The notes below the pieces were generated by a model. The model did not search any database. It saw nothing but the letters and a program-made list of their open reading frames with translations, and had not been told where the DNA came from. Both the position numbers and the translations under genes were made by a program. 14,273 bases of DNA from Verrucomicrobiota bacterium (lineage in GTDB: Bacteria; Verrucomicrobiota; Verrucomicrobiia; Chthoniobacterales; UBA10450). Location of the stretch: NCBI GenBank assembly GCA_003218615.1, contig QHOD01000074.1:1-14273 (forward strand), written 5' to 3'. Positions within the stretch are counted from its first letter, which is position 1; every line of letters starts with the position of its first letter. Positions 8,540-13,117 of this stretch are shown here, one piece after another.

Positions 8540-8588
8540 CAGGGACATCGCGCTGCGGTATCCGAACGGCGCCTGCGCGCCGTCCCTG
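8540..8588. repeat. GC-rich hairpin after the TPR gene (terminator-like or dispersed repeat)
   Basis: Four bases after the TPR gene stop, CAGGGA (8540-8545) pairs with TCCCTG (8583-8588) and encloses a perfect 7-bp hairpin ACGGCGC-CTGC-GCGCCGT (8566-8583). There is no run of T after it, so it is not a textbook intrinsic terminator. The sequence looks like another intergenic palindromic repeat type. It could still separate the TPR gene from the tRNA-tuf operon. Confidence 0.45.
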
Positions 8589-8603
8589 CCAAGAGAAATT
8601 TCT

Positions 8604-8631
8604 TTGACACGGCAATGCGCGCGGTTAGCTT
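8604..8631 (+). promoter_or_regulatory. candidate promoter of the trnT-tuf-trnW-secE-nusG-rplK cluster
   Basis: A perfect TTGACA -35 box lies at 8604-8609, followed after 16 bases by TAGCTT (8626-8631) as a weaker -10 box. The next bases are GC-rich (GCGGACGC), as is common for growth-rate-controlled rRNA/tRNA promoters. Transcription would start near 8638, about 127 bases before tRNA-Thr. The -35 box is convincing; the -10 matches only half the consensus. Confidence 0.5.
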
Positions 8632-8737
8632 GCGGACGCTTTTTGCTGGAACGAGACGGTCCCATGGTCGTTCAAATTGCAAATTTGATGCGGCTTTGGG
8701 ACTTTTGACTTTCTGGCGGAAGGTGAAACCGGTTCGT

Positions 8738-8757
8738 CCTCCGAAAGCATTCGGGGG
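8738..8757 (+). other. hairpin just upstream of tRNA-Thr
   Basis: CCTCCGAA (8738-8745) pairs with TTCGGGGG (8750-8757) around a 4-base loop AGCA; seven Watson-Crick pairs plus one G-T. It lies 7 bases before the tRNA 5' end, inside the presumed leader transcript, where it might affect tRNA 5' processing or transcript stability. Function is not shown. Confidence 0.4.
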
Positions 8758-8764
8758 AAGAGCG

Positions 8765-8837
<73 letters not shown>

Positions 8838-8913
8838 CGATGGAATGAGCTCGGGACCGGGAGTGGAATAATTGAAAGAAAGGCAGACAGTTTAGTTAAC
8901 CAGGAGAATTGAA

Positions 8914-10098
8914 ATGGCTAAGGAAGCATTTAAACGCGACAAGCCGCACGTGAACGTCGGCACGATTGGTCACGTGGACCATGGCAAAACCACTCTGACA
9001 GCGGCAATAACGATGGTGCTGGCGAAGAAAGGCATGGCTGAGGTGCGCGCCTACGAATCAATCGACAACGCTCCCGAAGAAAAAGAGCGCGGCATTACGA
9101 TCAACACTGCGCATGTGGAGTATTCGAGCGACAAGCGCCACTACGCCCACGTCGATTGCCCCGGTCACGCCGATTACGTCAAAAACATGATCACCGGCGC
9201 AGCGCAAATGGACGGCGCCATCCTGGTTGTCTCCGCCGCCGATGGACCGATGCCGCAGACTCGTGAGCATATCCTGCTCGCACGACAGGTTGGTGTGCCT
9301 TCCGTGGTCGTCTTTCTAAATAAGGTCGACATGGTCGATGATCCGGAGCTGCTCGATCTCGTCGAGATGGAGGTGCGCGATCTCCTCACGCAATATGAAT
9401 TTCCCGGAGACAAAATCCCGATCGTGAAAGGCAGCGCCCTCAAAGCGCTCAACGGCGATGCGGAGGCGGAGAAGCAGGTGCTCGCTCTCGTGGAGGCAAT
9501 CGATGATTACATCCCGGTACCCGAACGGCCGATTGATCAACCGTTCCTGATGCCGATCGAAGACGTGTTCAACATTGAAGGCCGCGGCACTGTCGCCACA
9601 GGCCGTGTCGAGCGCGGGGTCCTCAAGAAAATGGGGGAAGTCGAGCTGGTCGGGATTCGGCCGACCGCCAAGACGGTTGCGACCGATATCGAAATGTTCC
9701 GCAAACTTCTCGATGAAGCACGCGCTGGCGATAACGTGGGCGTTTTGCTGCGCGGCTTGAAGAAGGAGGACGTCGAGCGCGGTCAGGTCATCGCCAAGCC
9801 GGGTTCGATTACGCCGCACAAGAAGTTCAAGGCGGAAGTCTATGTGTTGAGCAAAGAGGAGGGCGGACGGCACACCCCATTCTTCAGCAATTACCGGCCG
9901 CAGTTTTATTTCCGCACCACGGATGTTACTGGCACGGTGAAACTGCCTGAAGGCGTGGAAATGGTCATGCCCGGCGACAACATCTCAATTGAGGTCGAGC
10001 TGATCACGCCGATCGCGATGGAAAAAACCATTCGCTTCGCCATCCGCGAAGGCGGAAAAACTGTCGGCGCGGGTCGCGTCAGCGAAATTTTGGATTAA
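8914..10098 (+). CDS. tuf: translation elongation factor Tu
   Basis: EF-Tu carries aminoacyl-tRNA to the ribosome A site in a GTP-dependent way. The 394-residue protein has the normal length and all three domains. The G motifs are visible: GHVDHGKT (G1), RGITI (G2), DCPGHADYV (G3), NKVD (G4; most homologues have NKCD here) and GSALKAL (G5). Domains 2 and 3 follow, with [13 protein letters not shown] and the KFKAEVYVL and [18 protein letters not shown] blocks. AGGAG at 8902-8906 is placed 7 bases before the ATG. The gene sits between tRNA-Thr and tRNA-Trp, as in the ancestral tufB cluster, and is probably co-transcribed with both. Confidence 0.98.
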   Translation: MAKEAFKRDKPHVNVGTIGHVDHGKTTLTAAITMVLAKKGMAEVRAYESIDNAPEEKERGITINTAHVEYSSDKRHYAHVDCPGHADYVKNMITGAAQMDGAILVVSAADGPMPQTREHILLARQVGVPSVVVFLNKVDMVDDPELLDLVEMEVRDLLTQYEFPGDKIPIVKGSALKALNGDAEAEKQVLALVEAIDDYIPVPERPIDQPFLMPIEDVFNIEGRGTVATGRVERGVLKKMGEVELVGIRPTAKTVATDIEMFRKLLDEARAGDNVGVLLRGLKKEDVERGQVIAKPGSITPHKKFKAEVYVLSKEEGGRHTPFFSNYRPQFYFRTTDVTGTVKLPEGVEMVMPGDNISIEVELITPIAMEKTIRFAIREGGKTVGAGRVSEILD

Positions 10099-10103
10099 CG
10101 ATT

Positions 10104-10179
10104 CTTCCTCTGCCTCTTCCTCTCACTCTGCGCACTTGAGCGAGATGTCAGGAGGAGGAAGATTAAGAGGAAGAGGAAG
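10104..10179 (+). other. long hairpin with polypyrimidine/polypurine arms between tuf and tRNA-Trp
   Basis: CTTCCTCTGCCTCTT (10104-10118) is complementary to AAGAGGAAGAGGAAG (10165-10179) with one mismatch in 15, giving a long stem with a 46-base loop. One arm is all pyrimidine except one G; the other is all purine. There is no T-run after it. It could be an attenuator or an RNase III-type processing site that separates tuf mRNA from tRNA-Trp. This role is inference. Confidence 0.45.
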
Positions 10180-10194
10180 CGGAGAGATTGACAG

Positions 10195-10267
10195 ACGCCA
10201 GTAGCTCAATTGGTAGAGTAGCGGTCTCCAAAACCGTCGGTTGGGGGTTCGAGTCCCTCCTGGCGTG
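10195..10267 (+). tRNA. tRNA-Trp (anticodon CCA)
   Basis: The cloverleaf is complete: acceptor ACGCCAG/CTGGCGT (10195-10201/10260-10266), D-stem GCTC/GAGT with one G-T pair, anticodon stem GCGGT/ACCGT with loop CTCCAAA (anticodon CCA at 10228-10230), T-stem GGGGG/CCCTC with loop TTCGAGT, and discriminator G at 10267. CCA is not encoded. Position between tuf and secE is conserved in many bacteria. Confidence 0.96.
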
Positions 10268-10297
10268 TTGGCCGAAGGCGCGCTAAGCGTTAAAATG

Positions 10298-10362
10298 GTT
10301 GAAGCATTAAATCGTAACATCGGGACTCCGGTGCGCTATCCGCTTCAACGAATCACGATTTA
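10298..10362 (+). promoter_or_regulatory. interleaved inverted repeats in the secE leader (pseudoknot topology)
   Basis: Two perfect 8-bp complementary pairs overlap in the order A-B-A'-B': GTTGAAGC (10298-10305) with GCTTCAAC (10342-10349), and TAAATCGT (10308-10315) with ACGATTTA (10355-10362). This is the layout of an H-type pseudoknot or of two mutually exclusive hairpins. The last arm ends 8 bases before the secE ATG, so pairing could limit ribosome access. No Shine-Dalgarno is seen for secE. Regulatory function is inference. Confidence 0.35.
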
Positions 10363-10370
10363 GATTTGAA

Positions 10371-10589
10371 ATGATTACGAGAGTAAAAAACTTTCTCGGC
10401 GAAGTGAAGATCGAGCTGCAAAAAGCTTCCTGGCCGTGGGACCCGAAAGAGAAAGGCTTCCGACGTTACAAAGAACTCGTGGACTCGACCCTTGTCGTCG
10501 TCATAGCGATGTTATTGCTCGGCGGTTACGTCGCGCTCTTCGATTTTGTCCTCGTGAACTTTGTCCATTTTTTCACCCGATTGCACTGA
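10371..10589 (+). CDS. secE: preprotein translocase subunit SecE
   Basis: SecE is the small essential clamp subunit of the SecYEG protein-export channel in the inner membrane. This 72-residue form has the conserved amphipathic helix (VKNFLGEVKIELQKASWP) followed by one membrane helix (about residues 43-66, STLVVVIAMLLLGGYVALFD). After the WP signature there are about ten extra charged residues (WDPKEKGFRR) before the usual KEL segment, compared with the short E. coli-type linker. It lies between tRNA-Trp and nusG, the normal place, and ends only three bases before the nusG ATG, so translation is probably coupled. Confidence 0.94.
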   Translation: MITRVKNFLGEVKIELQKASWPWDPKEKGFRRYKELVDSTLVVVIAMLLLGGYVALFDFVLVNFVHFFTRLH

Positions 10590-10592
10590 TTT

Positions 10593-11162
10593 ATGGCACA
10601 AATACTCGCAGGCAAAGATCAATGGTACGTCGTGCACGTCCTTTCCGGACAGGAAAACAAGGTCCGCGAAAACATCCTGAAGCGTGTCAAGACGGAGGAG
10701 ATGAGCGACTTGATTTACGAAGTGCTAGTTCCGACCGAGCGCGTCTCGGAAATCAAGAAAGGGAAGAAAAGCGAGACGACGCGGAAGTTTTTTCCCGGCT
10801 ATCTGATCGTCAACATGCATTTGCTCGACGAAAACAATCAGCTTGTCGGGCGCACGTGGTATTTCATTCGCGATACACCCGGCGTGATTGGTTTTGCCGG
10901 AACCAAAGATAAACCAATCCCGATGCGACAGTCAGAGGTCGACAGCATGCTCGCGCAGATGAAGGAACGTGAAGAGAAAGTGAAACCGAAAGTCAGCTTC
11001 GAGGTAGGCGAATCGGTGAAGGTCGCAGACGGCCCGTTCCAAAACCAAACCGGGATCGTCGAAGAAATCGATCCCGAGCGCGGCAAACTGCGCGTCTCAG
11101 TCACGATTTTCGGTCGCGCCACCCCTGTGGAACTGGAATACTGGCAGGTCGAGCGCGGTTAA
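10593..11162 (+). CDS. nusG: transcription termination/antitermination factor NusG
   Basis: NusG binds RNA polymerase at the clamp and links it to Rho or to the leading ribosome. The 189-residue protein has the NGN domain (about residues 9-120, beginning WYVVHVLSGQENKV, with the FFPGYLIV and TPGVIGFAG segments) and a C-terminal KOW domain (about 135-185, with VADGPFQNQTGIVEEID and ending in ELEYWQVERG). Length and order are as in other bacterial NusG proteins. Gene order secE-nusG-rplK is the conserved one. The 38-base gap to rplK contains short tandem repeats. Confidence 0.97.
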   Translation: MAQILAGKDQWYVVHVLSGQENKVRENILKRVKTEEMSDLIYEVLVPTERVSEIKKGKKSETTRKFFPGYLIVNMHLLDENNQLVGRTWYFIRDTPGVIGFAGTKDKPIPMRQSEVDSMLAQMKEREEKVKPKVSFEVGESVKVADGPFQNQTGIVEEIDPERGKLRVSVTIFGRATPVELEYWQVERG

Positions 11163-11167
11163 TTTTC

Positions 11168-11191
11168 CGCTTTAACGCTTCAACGCTTTAA
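11168..11191 (+). repeat. three 8-bp tandem repeats between nusG and rplK
   Basis: The gap holds three 8-base units, CGCTTTAA, CGCTTCAA, CGCTTTAA, followed by the partial CGAACAAC, ending one base before the rplK ATG. Related words (TTGAAGC, CGCTTCAACG, GCGTTAAAA) recur in the secE leader at 10287-10350, so both gaps may derive from one repeat type. No Shine-Dalgarno is visible in this gap. Confidence 0.5.
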
Positions 11192-11200
11192 CGAACAACG

Positions 11201-11626
11201 ATGGCCAAAGAAATTGTAGCTCACATCAAATTGCAGATTCCGGCGGGCCAGGCCAACCCGGCTCCTCCGGTCGGAACCGCTTTGGGCCCGCGCGGCGTTA
11301 ACATCATGGCGTTTTGCAAAGAATTTAACGCCGTCACGCAGAAACAAGCCGGCGACATTTTGCCGGTCGTCATTACTGTCTTCAAAGACAAGTCGTTCAC
11401 CTTCATCACGAAAAGTCCGCCCGCCGCGGTCTTATTGAAGAAAGCAGCCAACATCGCTGCCGGCTCGAAAGAGCCGAACAAGACGAAGGTCGGCAAGGTC
11501 ACGCGCAAACAAGTCATGGATATCGTGAACACGAAGCGCAAAGACCTGAACGCGCGCAACGACGAAGCCGCCTTCCGCATCATCGCCGGCACCGCTCGCC
11601 AAATGGGCCTCGAAATCGTCGATTAA
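11201..11626 (+). CDS. rplK: 50S ribosomal protein L11
   Basis: L11 binds the GTPase-associated centre of 23S rRNA. The 141-residue protein is of standard length. It starts with [38 protein letters not shown] sequence, carries the proline-rich hinge and [22 protein letters not shown], and ends [25 protein letters not shown], all in family order. The ATG at 11201 is the only sensible start. Odd point: the last 69 bases (11558-11626) recur at 12120-12188 with six differences, after the hicBA locus. rplA (L1), which usually follows rplK, is not present in the rest of the window. Confidence 0.98.
   Translation: MAKEIVAHIKLQIPAGQANPAPPVGTALGPRGVNIMAFCKEFNAVTQKQAGDILPVVITVFKDKSFTFITKSPPAAVLLKKAANIAAGSKEPNKTKVGKVTRKQVMDIVNTKRKDLNARNDEAAFRIIAGTARQMGLEIVD
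11558..11626 (+). repeat. rplK 3'-end direct repeat, upstream copy
   Basis: These are the last 22 sense codons of rplK plus the stop TAA. They match 12120-12188 at 63 of 69 bases without gaps. The two copies bracket the hicBA locus. In the model of insertion at the gene's 3' end, this copy came with the inserted DNA and restored the gene. Confidence 0.9.
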
Positions 11627-11654
11627 GATCGACAATCACTGTCGCGGCAATTTG

Positions 11655-11664
11655 CTCACGTGAG
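11655..11664. promoter_or_regulatory. palindrome upstream of hicB, possible operator
   Basis: A perfect 10-bp palindrome, CTCACGTGAG, overlaps by one base a 9-bp palindrome GCAATTTGC (11647-11655). It ends 22 bases before the hicB ATG, where an autoregulatory operator of a toxin-antitoxin operon would be expected. No clear promoter boxes were recognised, and the short HicB lacks an obvious added DNA-binding domain. Confidence 0.3.
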
Positions 11665-11686
11665 GTGTGCAAGCTAAGTTTGCGCG

Positions 11687-11899
11687 ATGTCAAAGCTCAA
11701 CGCCGCGATCAAGTTTGATGGCAAATGGTTCGTTGCCCGCTGTCTCGACTTGCCCGTCACGTCGCAAGGCGAAACGTTTGATCAAGCCAAAGCAAATCTC
11801 GCCGAGGCTATCGAACTCTATATCGAAACCTGGGGAGCCGAAGAGGTCGAAGACTCAATCGGCGAACCGAAGTTGGCAAAAGTAGAAGTAGCGGTATGA
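11687..11899 (+). CDS. hicB: HicB family antitoxin
   Basis: This 70-residue protein has the small partial RNase H-like fold of HicB antitoxins: a beta strand with AAIKFDGKWFVARCLDLP, the SQGETFDQAKANLAEAIELYIETW helix region, and a charged tail ending KLAKVEVAV. HicB proteins bind and block the HicA mRNA-cleaving toxin. Its TGA stop overlaps the ATG of hicA (ATGA at 11896-11899), the usual coupled hicBA order. The frame is intact, with no sign of decay, although the toxin partner is broken. No extra C-terminal DNA-binding domain is obvious. It lies inside the segment bounded by the two rplK 3'-end copies, which suggests acquisition by transfer. Confidence 0.85.
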   Translation: MSKLNAAIKFDGKWFVARCLDLPVTSQGETFDQAKANLAEAIELYIETWGAEEVEDSIGEPKLAKVEVAV

Positions 11900-12109
11900 G
11901 CCGGCTGCCGGACGTCTCCGGCGCGGCTGGACAAAGCCGGCTTCACTATACTCCGGCAAAAAGGCAGTCACGTTTCAATGGAGAAAACGGACGCGACCGG
12001 TCGTTGGCGCACGGTCGTGCCGCTGCATCGCGAGATCGCGCGGGGAACATTGCACGACATCCTTAAACAAACGGGATTGACACGCGAGGAGTTAAGCAAG
12101 CTTTTGTAA
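11896..12109 (+). pseudogene. hicA: HicA family toxin, frameshifted
   Basis: HicA toxins are small RNA-binding ribonucleases with a dsRBD-like fold. Reading from the ATG at 11896 gives MSRLPDVSG, the normal HicA N terminus, then nonsense ending at a TAA at 12064. From CTG at 11927 another frame gives LDKAGFTILRQKGSHVSMEK, continuing through TVVPLHREIARGTLHDILKQ to TAA at 12107-12109, a full HicA body including the conserved GSH histidine. In family members about six residues lie between the SG and the L(D/E)KAGF segments (18 bases); here only four bases (GCGG) remain, so about 14 bases are missing and the frame is lost. A sequencing error alone would not explain the missing residues. A remaining internal ATG (11978) would give only 43 residues lacking the catalytic His, so the toxin is probably dead. 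Confidence 0.8.
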
Positions 12110-12119
12110 CGATTCGTGT

Positions 12120-12188
12120 AACGATGAAGCCGCCTTCCGCATCATCGCCGGCACCGCCCGCCAAATGGGCTTCGATATCGTCGACTGA
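12120..12188 (+). repeat. displaced second copy of the rplK 3' end
   Basis: This segment encodes [17 protein letters not shown] followed by FDIVD and a TGA stop, against LEIVD and TAA in rplK. It matches 11558-11626 at 63 of 69 positions with no gaps. Three differences are synonymous, two are conservative (Leu to Phe, Glu to Asp) and one swaps stop codons, so both copies look as if they diverged while coding. There is no start codon or ribosome site; it is a gene remnant. It begins 10 bases after the hicA stop. Confidence 0.93.
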
Positions 12189-12370
12189 TTAATCAACCGC
12201 GGATTACGCCAATTAAACCGATTGAGGAGCGCACGCGACTCGCGTGCTGGTTTCGGCGCGCTCGCCGAAACGAACTTCATTCCAGTTTGGACAGCTGCTC
12301 TGCTTCGTCCCTTCGCAGCCGAAGATTGGACTGGTTAGGAGAACTAACGTTCGTATAAAAGCGAACTGGG
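12189..12370. other. intergenic region after the rplK remnant
   Basis: This 182-base gap contains the partial repeat element at 12227-12271 and nothing coding. A short GTTAG-GAGAA-CTAAC hairpin lies near 12334-12348. TATAAA at 12354-12359 could be a -10 box for the next gene, but no -35 box is properly spaced and it would leave almost no leader. No rplA start is present. Confidence 0.5.
12227..12271. repeat. partial copy (one end) of the 5467-5608 element
   Basis: The sequence contains GCACGCG-ACT-CGCGTGC (12231-12247) followed by the hairpin GTTTCGGCG-CGCT-CGCCGAAAC (12250-12271). In reverse complement, the right end of the element at 5467-5608 has the same two hairpins in the same order and spacing, with a handful of base changes. 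The rest of the element and the second terminal repeat are not found here. Two copies in 14 kb support a dispersed repeat family in this genome. Confidence 0.7.
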
Positions 12371-13111
12371 ATGAAAACTACCACAGTCGTCTTAGGCACA
12401 TGGTTGTGCGCCTTTACCGTCGCAACTGCGCAACCGCCGATTGGATCACGGGCTCCATCAGTCGAACTTGGCGAGTTTGGCGCAGCTCATCTCGACAAAA
12501 TCCTGGCACCGCTGGATCAGCAGGTCGGATTACCGCGAAATGAAATTGCGCAGCTGCGTGAATCGTTTACCGATCGTTGGTCGAAAGCGCCAGCGAACGA
12601 AAAGCCGGCTTATCAAGCCGCTGTGGTTGTTTGCAGGGCGATCTCGCAATCGATGGACGAGCGCGAAAAAGCGATTAGTAGCGTTCAGTCATCGTCATCG
12701 GTTCACGGCTCAGTTGATCTTGGCGCGCATCGTAAGGACAGACCGACTTGGACAGAGCAACGCCGGGAAGAAGGTGAAGAACGCAATCGAAAGGATGAAG
12801 CCGCTCAGAAAGACAGGTTCTTGAACGCACAGCTCAAAGCCAACTGGCAGCAGCGCGCGATTCAGCTGCGCCAGAATATCGACCGGCTCTACGCACGCGA
12901 GCGAGAACTGGAACGTCAAGCTCAACAACTACAGGCTCCAGGCGCAGCGCCGCCAGGTAACGAAACAATTACTTTGAGTAAACCTGCTCAAGTGAAGGTG
13001 AAATACGGAACGGCTACTATTCCCGCGGGAACAACTTTGACGGTCGTTAGCCGCGATGCGAACGGCATTGTTGTTGACTATGCGGGCGAAAAGGTGACGC
13101 TGCCGCCCTGA
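12371..13111 (+). CDS. exported protein of unknown function with coiled coil and SH3-like C terminus
   Basis: I do not recognise a named family. The 246-residue product starts with a signal peptide (MKTTTVVLGTWLCAFTVATA, cleavage likely before Gln21). Residues about 25-110 are mixed, with helices around HLDKILAPLDQQV and AYQAAVVVCRAISQS. Residues about 125-190 are very rich in Glu, Arg and Gln and look like a coiled coil (RRILE-less pattern with QLKANWQQRAIQLRQNIDRL). A Pro/Gly linker (APGAAPPGNE) leads to a compact beta-rich tail of about 45 residues with VKYGTATIPAGTTLTVVS and IVVDYAGEKVTLP, which resembles small SH3-like modules. It is likely periplasmic. The gene is convergent with the DUF885 gene, with 6 bases between their ends. 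Confidence 0.7.
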   Translation: MKTTTVVLGTWLCAFTVATAQPPIGSRAPSVELGEFGAAHLDKILAPLDQQVGLPRNEIAQLRESFTDRWSKAPANEKPAYQAAVVVCRAISQSMDEREKAISSVQSSSSVHGSVDLGAHRKDRPTWTEQRREEGEERNRKDEAAQKDRFLNAQLKANWQQRAIQLRQNIDRLYARERELERQAQQLQAPGAAPPGNETITLSKPAQVKVKYGTATIPAGTTLTVVSRDANGIVVDYAGEKVTLPP

Positions 13112-13117
13112 TTGCCA

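Noticed and set aside
9316..9873. 185-codon open frame on the - strand
   Set aside because: It is fully antisense to tuf, a highly constrained gene; no homology is recognisable.
10188..10193. Perfect TTGACA directly before tRNA-Trp
   Set aside because: The tRNA starts two bases later, so a promoter here would start inside the tRNA; no properly spaced -10 box exists.
11896..12066. 56-codon frame starting at the hicA ATG as a real small protein
   Set aside because: Only its first nine residues resemble HicA; the rest is out of frame with a well-conserved HicA body, so frameshift is the better explanation.
11896..12109. Programmed ribosomal frameshift restoring HicA
   Set aside because: About five to six residues of the fold would still be missing and there is no slippery sequence at the junction.
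12092..12280. 62-codon minus-strand frame over the rplK remnant
   Set aside because: It spans the antisense of the remnant and the repeat end; no support as a gene.
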